A DNA stretch of 64,000 nucleotides from Diadema setosum (lineage: Eukaryota > Echinodermata > Echinoidea > Diadematoida > Diadematidae): the NCBI RefSeq assembly GCF_964275005.1, contig NC_092688.1, positions 21,395,903 to 21,459,902 of the forward strand, read 5' to 3'. This document shows positions 1 through 9,772 of this stretch, piece after piece; the first letter of the stretch is position 1; every line of letters starts with the position of its first letter. The position numbers and the translations under genes are program-made. The notes beneath the pieces were generated by a model. It was not told where the DNA came from and made no database searches. It saw only the letters and a list, made by a program, of their open reading frames with translations.

Positions 1-32
1 CATTCCGTAATAATTGGGGGCTTGTCCAAAGG
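1..32 (+). other. 5' LTR terminus and tRNA-Pro-type primer-binding site
   Basis: Positions 1-12 (CATTCCGTAATA) repeat the last 12 bases of the 3' LTR at 12020-12031, which marks the LTR edge. Immediately downstream, TGGGGGCTTGTCC (15-27) matches the usual tRNA-Pro primer-binding sequence TGGGGGCTCGTCC except for one base. A PBS one to three bases after the LTR is the normal place for priming minus-strand synthesis. Confidence 0.8.
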
Positions 33-441
33 AACTGGACATTCAAGTCATGTTGTGTTTGGATGTTGAGGTTCGTCGACGGTATCGTCGTTGGGTAGAC
101 GTTGGCTTAGTCCCAGCTACGCATTTTGGTGCGGTGAGTAGATTGTAGTCACGTGTTGTGGTCACTGGATGATGCATGACAATCGTTTGGTGGGGCGTTT
201 GGTGTAATTTGCCTCCATTTCTAGGGTAAGGTGACCTGGAGTTGATTGTATGCCTCTTTGTTGCAGATGACGTTTTGTGACTAAGTTTACTATTATTTGT
301 TTGATCTCCCGGACCCATTCGTGCGTGGTCGCCTGAATTTGCCATTCGTTTGCTGTGACAGCGTTTGGTGGTGTGTATTTTGCTATTTGGTACGGTCGTA
401 TTACGTAGCCATAGCATACGCAGCTGCTAGATCTGGTTATC

Positions 442-2019
442 ATGGCCGATTTTGATGTGGAAGCATTCGTTGGTCAGGGTTTGACCGTGACCAGGTTGAA
501 AGGGCTGGTCAAGGATAATTTAAAGATCGTAGCTGGTAGGCTAGGTGTAGATTTGACCGGTTGCACACGTAAAGCAGAGATTCTGGATGCTGTAGTTAAG
601 CATGCAAAGTTAAGCACTGTGCCTCCTGTCGAATTGTCAGACAGTGAAGGGGAAGGTAGGCCTAAATCACAGAGTCAGAGAGATGAATTGAGTGAAAAGG
701 AAATGTTAGAGTTGGAAGAACGGAGAGATAGGCTCAGAGCAGCAGAGCATGAGCGTGAAATGGAAAGAAAGAGAATGGAATTGGAAATGATGCGGTTTGA
801 AGCAATAAATTTGCAGGCTAGAGACTCTATGCAGAACAGAGGTCAGAGGTCGATTGGTTCTGATTTGGCAAGTAGAACAAAGTTGATGCCTAAATTTGAT
901 GAGAAGGATTTAGATTCATTCTTCTTCACATTTGAGAGGATAGCAATGAGATTAGAGTGGCCGAAGGATGAATGGGCATTGATGGTTCAGCAAGTGCTGA
1001 CAGGTAAGGCCCAGGCGGTTTTCTCCTCTCTGAGTTGTGAACATGCATTCGATTACGAGAAAATGAAAGATGCAATTTTGCAGTCCTACGAGCAGGTGCC
1101 AGAGGCATATCGACAACAGTTTCGTAACATGAGACGATCCGAAGGTGAAACTCATATTGAATTGGCAAGAAGAAAAGAGGTAGCTTTCGATCGTTGGATT
1201 AGATCTTTGAAGGTAGATCTTACGTACGAGGCACTGAGAGAAATTGTGCTCCTAGAAGAGTGCAAACGTGGCATGGGAGTTGACGTGCGGACGCATGTAA
1301 ACGACTCCAAGGAATCCACCGTAAAGTCTGCTGCGATGGTGGCTGACAGTTATGAGCTAACACATAAGGTGAAGAGGTCACCCCCTGTTAGGCGGAAATT
1401 TTCCCAGGGAGAGAAGTCTGGTGAGGCTCATTCAGCAAGTGGTAGTGCTCAGCAGAGTAGTGGTGTTAGGAATGAAAGAAAGCTCATTTGCTACTACTGT
1501 AAGTCTGAGGGACATGTAAAAACTCAGTGCCCTAAGCTAAAGCTGAAAAATGCTGGAAAACAAGAGAAGTCAGAGCCAAATGGTTTTGTACGTGTGTCAA
1601 GCGGAGTGCATGGAATGAGTCAGAGTGTAGCAACTCAGACTCAGTGCATGAAAGATGATGATGAGATTGATGAGAGGTACAAGGATTTTGTGTCCTGTGG
1701 TGTGGTCAGATTCAGTAGGGGTGATGAGATTCCTGTCACCATTTTAAGAGATACAGGGGCCACACAAACTCTTCTCGTCGTCGCAGATCAGTCGTCATTG
1801 GATGAAAGTGATTTCAGTGGCAAACAGGTTCTGATCCAGGATGTCAATGGGGGATATAAACCCATCCTGCTGTACAGTGTTGAGTTGAAGAGTCAACTTG
1901 TGTCTGGGTTGGTGACAGTTGGTGTTGTTGACAATTTGCTGATGAGAGGTATTTCTCTTTTGTTGGGAAATGATTTGGCTGGTAGTAAGGTAGTGCCATC
2001 ACCAGTTGTGTATTCTTAA
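442..2019 (+). CDS. Gag polyprotein with protease (SCAN-like capsid)
   Basis: This is a 525-residue structural polyprotein of the Gypsy element. Residues 14-55 resemble a SAP-like helix-extension-helix. Residues 70-120 are a charged coiled-coil stretch. Residues 202-309 resemble the SCAN domain, which is known to derive from Gag of Gmr1-like elements; marks include the QSYEQVPEAYRQQFR core, the LEECKRG segment and a YELTHK end. A retroviral zinc knuckle lies at C350-x2-C353-x4-H358-x4-C363. An aspartic protease active site, D437-T-G-A, follows, with the downstream LLLGNDLAG segment. The start ATG follows a 414-base leader. The TAA at 2017-2019 may be a nonsense change, because the frame continues open on the far side of the foldback insertion. 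Confidence 0.85.
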   Translation: MADFDVEAFVGQGLTVTRLKGLVKDNLKIVAGRLGVDLTGCTRKAEILDAVVKHAKLSTVPPVELSDSEGEGRPKSQSQRDELSEKEMLELEERRDRLRAAEHEREMERKRMELEMMRFEAINLQARDSMQNRGQRSIGSDLASRTKLMPKFDEKDLDSFFFTFERIAMRLEWPKDEWALMVQQVLTGKAQAVFSSLSCEHAFDYEKMKDAILQSYEQVPEAYRQQFRNMRRSEGETHIELARRKEVAFDRWIRSLKVDLTYEALREIVLLEECKRGMGVDVRTHVNDSKESTVKSAAMVADSYELTHKVKRSPPVRRKFSQGEKSGEAHSASGSAQQSSGVRNERKLICYYCKSEGHVKTQCPKLKLKNAGKQEKSEPNGFVRVSSGVHGMSQSVATQTQCMKDDDEIDERYKDFVSCGVVRFSRGDEIPVTILRDTGATQTLLVVADQSSLDESDFSGKQVLIQDVNGGYKPILLYSVELKSQLVSGLVTVGVVDNLLMRGISLLLGNDLAGSKVVPSPVVYS

Positions 2020-2040
2020 CCTGTTAGTGATTCAGCTACA

Positions 2041-3159
2041 TAGACAGGGCAGAGCCAGGCAAAAACTGCCTTTCTTTCCAGTCAAGGTTTTCTCACTTGA
2101 TTCTGGTACTTTGGACCATACTTAACAAAATAAGCTTCTGCGCCATCTTGAAATCTGTCCCGAATCCAAGATGGCCGCCAAAAATCCAAAATGGCCGCCA
2201 GAGGACCTAAAAAGTGCCTTCTGTGGTTAAGATTTGTCTGGGGATGGGTTTTTTAATACTCTATTTGATGATAAATGGTAAGAGAAATAAGATTCAGTGG
2301 ATTAGAATTAGAATCAGTTTCTTTTTTATTGCGAAAATCCAACATGGCCGCCAGACGCAGCTCCCAAAATTAATAAATGTCATAATAACCGGAGGACCAA
2401 ACCCTAAAAACTCGCTTACTTAACGAGTGAGTTCCACTCTCTCTACAAACTAAGTAGACCATGCTTATTTTCAAATTTCTATTGTAACAAACAACATACC
2501 ACTGGTCTACCTCAAAAAATTTGTTGCAAAAGCCTCCAAATCCAAAATGGCGTCCAAGATGGCCGCCATATTTACTGAATTTGCTATTTGAAAGATAGAA
2601 TTTGATAGAAACATCAGATTTCAACAAATGTGATGTCATATGAAAGAGAATAAAATTTCCTACAAGTTGATACCATTTTTGTGGGCGATTGTGATAACTG
2701 GATTGAGATTTTAAGGAAAAATACTAATTTTTTGATATTTCTCTGAAAAAAGGAAAATCATGAAGATGCTTGATTCAGCATAAATCAGAAAAAGACTGAA
2801 GGATTATCTTGAAACGTTTTTAAGAATTTTGTTTAACATACAATTAATATTTGGAGAAAATTAGGGGTCAGTACCATATGCGGTTCAGGAGTTATAATGT
2901 CTCAAACTTGAAAATTCACTATGTAAAAATTTCCACTTTAGCTTTGACAAGACCTTGTTGGTCGTAAAGAGTGTCTGCACGCGCCAAGACTACTACACGC
3001 ACCACTGGCACTGACGCTTGTAGCAGTGCCAGTGGTGCGTGTAGTAGTCTTGGTGCGCGCAGACTTTTTTGACAAACAAGAGTTTGTGCCTGCATTTAAC
3101 TTTTCATGCCAAGTGGTAGCTCAGGTGACGCCGATCGCTATCATTTCAAAGTAGATTGG
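2041..3159 (+). repeat. Left arm of the foldback element
   Basis: This is the inverted complement of 7594-8712 over its whole length, with scattered mismatches and small indels. It runs from the terminal TAGACAGGGC to TTTCAAAGTAGATTG. It contains repeated AAATGGCCGCC words near 2170-2350 and 2550-2570 and a long perfect hairpin at 2984-3053. Open frames inside are short and mirrored in the other arm, so none is called as a gene. Confidence 0.9.
2984..3053. repeat. Perfect 30-bp-stem hairpin in left arm
   Basis: A 30-base stem (2984-3013) is exactly complementary to 3024-3053 around a 10-base loop, ACGCTTGTAG. An imperfect extension adds about ten pairs on the outside. The matching hairpin in the right arm (7701-7770) has the same stem and the inverted loop. 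Confidence 0.9.
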
Positions 3160-3536
3160 AGCAGATGAGATGAAGCAAAAAATGTCTTTCAAATAGAGGA
3201 AGAAGCTTGAAACAACCATACTATAGAAAGTTTAAAACAAAATTTGGATCAATCACTCAAAAACTGCAAGATTGCAGGCCATCAAAGCTCACATAGTTTA
3301 TTGCGCCAAATTAAATGTATTATTCTAATTTTGGTACAATTTTGTCTGTTGTGCTATCTATTTATAGTTTTTATATATTTTGAACATTGTATTGCTATTT
3401 CAAACCGTCATGGGTTTTTATGGAGATATTTTTTAAAACCAGTGATATTCTACTCCGAAAAAGAAAAAAAATCGAGTGGAAGTTTCATTTTTGAAGGAGT
3501 GAATAACGGAAATCAGTAAATTTAAAGTAAAATTGG

Positions 3537-3665
3537 AGTGAATTCTGAGTGAAAATTTTCATTTTCACTCATTTTAGAGTGACCTTAGGGATCACTCGTC
3601 ACTCTTTGAGTGATCCCTGAGATCACTCTAAAAGGAATGAAAATGAGCATTTCCACTCTCGAGTG
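3537..3665. repeat. GAGTGATC-rich inverted repeat inside foldback element
   Basis: Sequence around TAGGGATCACTCG / GAGTGATCCCTGA pairs about a centre near 3602, with flanking TTTTAGAGTGA / TCACTCTAAAA and TTCATTTTCACTC / GAATGAAAATGAG segments. It looks like a small palindromic MITE or a strong structural element. No target duplication was identified. Confidence 0.6.
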
Positions 3666-4600
3666 ATCCTGATATCTAAAATGTGAAAGCATCTACCAAT
3701 GGCATTAGTTCAATATTCAATTTTGACACTATAAACCACATGAAATCAGCCTAAAACGATGTAAGAAAAATCTATTCACAGTGAATACACTTTCAGCATG
3801 CTTATTTGTAAATTCAATTCAATTCATTTCAATTCAATATTCATTTTTCAACAAGAACATATAAACATCACTTCTTTTTTGGTAACAGAAAATCAGGTGC
3901 TCAAAACTATGTATGTAAGATGAAAAGCATACAATAATTGTAGCACCTTACAATCATTACAGATTATCATAAAACTCGAGTGATTTGAAGTAAGTAAACA
4001 TTGTGGATAATTCGAAAAATGGAGGGACCCACTAAAAAGAAAAGTCTTGTACAATGTGGGCCCCTCAGAAATGTGAATATGCAGCATGAATAATCATTTT
4101 GGACAGTGTTATTTGAACAATAAACTGAAAAGTAATTTCGCACAACACATTTAAAAGCAACTTTGAGAAATTGCCGCCATGTCGGATTTTTCGTGGGGGG
4201 GTGCTCGGATAAGAAGGGCTTTCAAGGACATGTACGGATCAGATATTATTACACATATGCCATCATCATTCACGTTTCTACAACAGCAGAGTAACATACA
4301 AGTACAAAAGCATATCTTTGATACAGAAGCATCTATTTTTTGAATCAAAGATCGGGCCTTACCCAAACACTAAAATTAACTCCACCCCCACCCCCCCAAA
4401 AAAAAACCTCAATATGGTTTAAACAAGGACAATATATATGATGGACAGCAATACAAGAAATTCTAAAAATATATCAAATTATTAATCAAGATTTGACTCT
4501 GACGCAACACACTAAAGGTATCATTTACCATTGGAAGAGATATCACATTCGATTTATATGTGCAGGTTAGTTGTATCACAAAACATTCTACCATGTAAAA

Positions 4601-4649
<49 letters not shown>

Positions 4650-4732
4650 GAAGCCTAAAACATACGGAGATATCACCATTTCTTTTCAAGAAACCATAAC
4701 ATTGATAACTGTTGACAGCTTAGTATAAAAAA
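3666..4732. other. AT-rich interior of foldback element, no gene seen
   Basis: Only short open frames without recognisable motifs occur. A (TA)n microsatellite lies at 4609-4647. This is presumably remaining interior of the foldback element between its left arm and the Helentron-like insertion. Confidence 0.5.
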
Positions 4733-4764
4733 CTAGAAATGTCACTATGACGGCGACTGGTATA

Positions 4765-6627
4765 GACCGATTCAATTTCGATGACCTATTCACCTACCGC
4801 CGCTAGCGGCGCTATAACGGTCGCCATAACTGGGGGCCAACGGGGGCTTCCAGCGAGCTAGCTACCCAGCGAGTTGCACTTGCAGCTCAGCAGCCTAGCG
4901 TACCCATCGCGCATAGTTAGCCGGGCGCGGCCGCTGCGCCGCGGCCGGCGACCGCCGGCGCCGCGCTAATATTGTGATTGTTTACTCACTGTGGAAAAGT
5001 AATTCAGCGGCTTTTAATGCCTTTCTTTTGGACAAATTGAGTGATTCAGACATATTGATCTACTTTGAAAGCTTCAAAGGAAGGATCAGAAAAACACATT
5101 GTGCAGTTGTTGGGTGCACAAATAACAGGGGAAAAAATGGAAATGGAAGCTTCACGGCAGTGTGTGAAATTCAGACACCGCTGACGCATGATAAAATAAG
5201 GCAACATTAAAGACAATTAAGTGAAATACAACGGTATAAAAATGCACAGATTTCGAAACAAACTAGATTGTCTACTAGATTCTCGATTCAATTAGGTTAT
5301 CACTGCATATTCGGAAAATACAGGTATGTTGTTCATCTTAGAAGACAAGTTTAGATCAAAGAATTTGATAATTCACTGATTTTTTTTTTTTTTTTCATCC
5401 TTGGTGTCCTACTTGCCAAAGTTTAGACTCCCTGGCTAGACTTTATTATTAAGACAAACATATTTTACAGCATACACTAGATCTACAGCTAAATAAAATG
5501 TTTAAAGATGCGTTAAATTCTTATATTGTTTTCACTTCTTCAATGTTCAGCACTGAATTGACCATAGGCCTATTCAATTTTGGCCTGGAACTCTGAATTT
5601 GACTTTTGATAAAGTGATACTGATTAAATATTAAACCATGGATGGTGGCAAACATCCGTTTCATAATCATAATTAACAAAGTATGATTTGAAAATCACTT
5701 TTGTAGATCATAATAGGCGTTAGCGTGATGTTACGCAAGGTTACTTAGACTTAAAATAGTACAGAGTAGTTTTGGTTGTTGACATCAGGCAACGTAAATT
5801 AAGTTTTATATACGGCTTAGAAACGCCTAGATTTGTATTCCTTTTGGTTTACTTACAATTAGGCTTGCCTGGTGCGACAACCAAAAATGATGTAGGATGT
5901 AGGGTTCTAGAAGTCATTAGGTCTAGATCTAGTCTGGACTCTTGCCTAGATTTCTAGACAAGATCTAACGATAGACGGATTCTACCCTGCTGCAGTGCTG
6001 GCCCGATACTCCCGAGTAAAGGCAAAAGCCCGCCCTAAAGGTTAAGTTAACTGATAGCTTGCAATATTTATTGCGCCATATCTAGCTCAAGATTCTTATT
6101 CATTATTTGTATTTAATTATATCAGTTAACTTGTCAACAGCCTAGGCTTATTAGCAAGACGTCTGCCTGTGCCTAGCAATAATTCTCCCCAGCGGTTTTT
6201 ATTCTCTTACACAAATGTAAATATACGGGGCTTACACGCGAGTACCCAAGTCATCGCCAAAGAAATAGAGTCCACAAATATTCACGGATCGTACCGATAT
6301 TTACCTTGAAATTCAAGTCTTGGCTACAGCCGTATGTCCTCTACCCATTCGCTCATAGTCGGTAAAAGTTGTTTAATTTTATTTATTTCTAATTAGCTAG
6401 CGAAAAAAAAAATGTAGACGCTAGTTGTCACAAAGCCAGTTGCGTCGATCGCTGCCAGCGCCAGAGATAGTTAGCTGGCCGCCGGCTGGCGCCGGGTGGT
6501 AAAAGAATTGGCTGCCGCTGGCAACCTTGCCACGCACGCAGGGCGCTTGCCGACCCGGCCTGTTTGGCCCCCAGTTATGGCGTCGCCTTAAGAGGCGCAC
6601 TTCCATGAACAGTCGCTTGAATCGGTC
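4765..6627. mobile_element. 1.86-kb TIR element with THAP-like fragment
   Basis: The ends are inverted copies, GACCGATTCAA at 4765 and its complement ending at 6627, flanked by TATA on both sides (4761-4764, 6628-6631). A further inner match is GCCATAACTGGGGGCCAA (4823-4840) against its complement near 6565-6582. Comparing the site with Helentron-like copies 2 and 3 shows that the whole segment is extra, so it inserted into the older element. The TATA or TA duplication does not fit canonical P elements (8 bp) or Kolobok (TTAA), although both families carry THAP domains. Confidence 0.65.
4974..5210 (+). pseudogene. THAP-like zinc-finger fragment
   Basis: A 78-codon frame lies just inside the left end of the TIR element. 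Residues near 39-58 read HCAVVGCTNNRGKNGNGSF, resembling the start of a THAP domain: the first C-x4-C pair, a small basic run, then a GSF turn. The remaining THAP ligands (C-x2-H) and the AVPTIF box are not found downstream in any frame, so this is at most an N-terminal remnant of a DNA-binding transposase or an exon of one. No DDE or RNase H-like core was seen in the rest of the element. Confidence is limited because the domain is short. Confidence 0.4.
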
Positions 6628-7593
6628 TATATGCCTCCGCCATAATGCATGGTTCTCTTAATAGGTCTATAGTACAATGTCTTGACAATGTGTGATGACA
6701 GTTTCACACAATTGGCAAAATATTAAAATGACAGGTTTGCCACAAATGTGCTGAATGTTCACTTTCCTAGAACTAGGCTCAATTGGATGAATGATTAAAA
6801 CGTCAGAGTGCAGGTATTTGGGGAACTTGACTTTTGACCCTTTTATAAGTTTATGCATTGAGTAATTTTCAAGGTATTGAGAAAAAGTATAATTTCAGTA
6901 TCAAATGGAAAAATAGCATTATCTAAACCTGGCCTTTGACCTTTGACCTCACAGTTCCAAAGAGAATCACTGTCAGGTAGAACATGCATAAATATGTAAG
7001 TTTCATGATGATACCTTGAGTTACTTTCGAGATATGGAAGAAAAAGTGCAATTAAGCACTTTCACTTAACCTTTGACCTTTTGGCAAAAACTTCCCACAG
7101 AATATATATTTGGTAATACATGCATACATCAAGTTAAAAAAACAAACCTTCAGGCATTGCATAAATATAAGTTGTGATATTTTGAGGAGTTGACCTTAAC
7201 CATTGACCCCCCTGACCTTTGACCCATGACCCCCAACTTTCCTAAATAATCACTGCCCATCGGTACAAGCATATATATACTAAGTTCCATGAAGATACCT
7301 TTAACCATTTACGAGATATATGGAGAAAAACAGGAAATTTCAACCCTTTATTCACAAAATAACCTGTGACCTTTGACCTTTGACCCCATGACCCTAAAAT
7401 CCAAACAAAGTATTATCCCCCAGGATATCCCATCACACCAAGTTTGATGTAAAACCACCACACGGTTCTTGAGATATCGACAAAAACAAAACGGGACGAA
7501 CGTCCGGACGTCCGTATGGACGGACGGACGGACGACCCGAAAACATAATGCCTCCGGCCACTTCGTTGGCGGAGGCATAAAAACATTTCAGAA

Positions 7594-8712
7594 CAATCTA
7601 CTTTGAAATAATAACGATCAGCGTCACCTGAGCTACCACTTGGTATGAAAAGTTAGTTTGCAGGCACAAACTCTTGTTTGTCAAAAATAGTCTGCGCGCA
7701 CCAAGACTACTACACGCACCACTGGCACTGCTACAAGCGTCAGTGCCAGTGGTGCGTGTAGTAGTCTTGGCGCTTGCAGGCTCTCTTTACGACCAACAAG
7801 GTCTTGTCAGAGCTAAAGTGGAAATTTTTACATAGTGAGTTCAAGTTTGAGACATTATTACTCCTGAACCGCATATGGTACTGACCCCTAATTTTCTCCA
7901 AATATTAATTGTATGTTAAGCAAAATCCTTAAAAACGTTTTCGATAATCCTTCAGTCTTTTTCTGATTTATGCTGAATCAAGCATCTTCATGATTTTCCT
8001 TTTTTCAGAAAAATATCAAAAAATGAGTGTTTTTCCTTTATATCTCAATTCAGTTATCACAATCGCCCACAAGAATGGTATCAACTTGTAGGAAATTTTA
8101 TTTTCTTTCATATGACATCACATTTGTTGAAATCTGATGTTTCTATCAAATTCTATCTTTCAAATAGCAAATGTAGTTAATATGGCGGCCATCTTGGACG
8201 CCATTTTGGATTTGGAGGCTTTCGCAACAAATTTTTTGAGGTAGACCAGTGGTATGTTGTTTGTTACAATAGAAATTTGAAAATAAGCATGGTCTACTTA
8301 GTTTGTAGAGAGAGTGGAACTCACTCCTTAAGTAGCGATTTTTTTAGGGTTTGGCCCTCCGGTTATCATGACATTTATTAATTTCGGGAGCTGCGTCTGG
8401 CGGCCATGTTGGATTTTCGCAATAAAAAAGAAACTGATTCTAATTCTGATCCACTGAATCTTATTTCTCTTACCATTTATCATCAAATAGAGTAAAAAAA
8501 AAAACATCCCCAGACAAATCTTAAACACAGAAGGCACTTTTTAGGTCCTCTGGCGGCCATTTTGGATATTTGGCGGCCATCTTGGATTTGGGACAGATTT
8601 CAAGATGGCGCAGAAGCTTATTTTGTTTAAGTATGGTCTAAAGTACCAGAATCAAGTGAGAAAACCTTGACTGGAAAAAAAAGGCAGTTTTTGCCTGGCT
8701 CTGCCCTGTCTA
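7594..8712 (-). repeat. Right arm of the foldback element
   Basis: This is the inverted copy of 2041-3159, ending in GCCCTGTCTA at 8712. It includes the second copy of the perfect 30-bp hairpin (stems 7701-7730 and 7741-7770). The arms remain highly similar, which implies recent insertion or arm-to-arm gene conversion. Confidence 0.9.
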
Positions 8713-9772
8713 ACAGAAACCTCGGAGCAGGAAATCCCAGGTATTGTTCCATTGTGTGTAGTGTCAAGGGCACAAGCAGTGAGAGAGAAAGAGAACAAGA
8801 ATAGAGAGGATGAAGCTGAAGTTACATTGAACGGTACAGTTCTCGCCGAAACGAGTAAGAGTATGGATGAAGCTGTTCATTCTGAGCCAAATTTCAGTCA
8901 GTCTGCTTCGATTAAAGCACAGGGAGAAACAGATGCAGGTGGTAAGAGCATGAATGACTCTTCTGTTGTTGCTGCGGTTCATGTACAGGATGATGTACCC
9001 AGTGATGCAGAGAGTCTATCTGAAACAGACTTCAAGTCAGGAATGATTCCCAGGGTAGACAATTCCAAGGTGATGTCTAATCCAGAGATATTGCTTGATC
9101 AATTGTCAGAGTCTGAGATAGGTCAAGGTATTGTGTCTCCACGTAGTGCCAAAGTCCAGGCAATCATAGATTTCCCCTCCCCCTCCTCCAAGAAAGAGCT
9201 CCTCTGTTTTCGTGGGATGTGCGGTTTTTACCGTAAATTCGTGCCAAACTTCAGTGATGTGGTAGCCCCGCTGACAGACCTTCTCAAGAAGGGGGTCGAA
9301 TTTGACTGGTCAGGAGCCTGTGAGACAGCATTCAACAGACTGAAAGCGGTGCTGATGTCGGATCCAGTGCTGGAGGCGCCAAACTTCGAGACACCTTTTC
9401 AGCTCGCTGTGGATGCCAGCGATGTAGGGGTTGGAGCTGTACTCCTACAAAAGGACAAATCTGGTCTCCTGAAAACTGTCAGCTACTTTTCCAAGAAGTT
9501 GAACAGACATCAGCGGAGATACTCCACCATAGAAAAGGAGTGCTTGGGTCTGGTGTTAGCAGTTCAACATTTCGAGGTGTACCTGAGCAACTCGCCTGAA
9601 GTAACTGTATATAGGCCCTACAGACCACAACCCGTTGACTTTCCTAGAGAGATTTCGCAGTAAGAACCAGAGACTCTTTCGATGGAGCCTGTTTCTGCAG
9701 CCATATGGACTGAAAGTGACTCACATCAAAGGAAAGGACAACATAATCGCTGATGCGCTTTCCAGAGCATAA
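8713..9772 (+). pseudogene. Gypsy pol remnant: linker and RNase H
   Basis: The frame resumes in the same register as gag beyond the foldback insertion and ends at TAA 9770-9772. It starts with the post-protease linker (CVVSRAQAVREKE), then an acidic, low-complexity stretch. It then jumps to the C-terminal end of RT (GQGIVSPRSAKVQ), the tether FRGMCGFYRKFVPNF, and RNase H with LAVDASDVGVGAVL, the STIEKECLGLVLAV glutamate segment and HIKGKDNIIADALSR at the end. The RT palm with its catalytic Y-x-D-D box is absent, and so is integrase. A one-base frameshift near 9612-9625 separates the RNase H core from its C-terminus. Confidence 0.8.

Larger units (their letters stand above)
4733..7579 (-). mobile_element. 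Helentron-like (Helitron2) non-autonomous element, copy 1
   Basis: On the minus strand the element starts TATGCCTCCGCC (at 7579) and ends ACATTTCTAG (at 4733), with T/A-rich flanks. The 5'-terminal sequence is complementary to a subterminal GGCGGAGGCAT near the 3' end, at 6632-6646 on the plus strand. This asymmetric terminal inverted repeat, a short 3' hairpin and a CTAG end at a T-T site are Helentron/Helitron2 hallmarks. The body carries many TTTGACCTTTGACC words. It is interrupted near its 3' end by the THAP-bearing TIR element. No Rep or helicase is seen. Confidence 0.65.
2041..8712. mobile_element. 6.67-kb foldback TIR element inserted in the Gypsy pol
   Basis: Termini are perfect inverted copies (TAGACAGGGCAGAG at 2041, its complement ending at 8712). 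The arms are each 1,119 bp. The flanks carry the 3-bp direct repeat ACA (2038-2040, 8713-8715). Removing the element plus one ACA leaves the Gypsy reading frame open across the junction, which supports a 3-bp target duplication over the alternative TA. The arms carry many GGCCGCCAT motifs and an internal perfect hairpin. The interior has no transposase and is largely a later Helentron-like insertion. The superfamily is unresolved; 3-bp duplications occur in PIF/Harbinger, CACTA and Academ elements. Confidence 0.85.

Noticed and set aside
43..441. Two minus-strand frames in the Gypsy leader
   Set aside because: They are antisense to the leader between primer-binding site and gag and show no motif.
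4765..6627. P element
   Set aside because: A THAP-like start is present, but no 8-bp duplication and no P transposase core were found.
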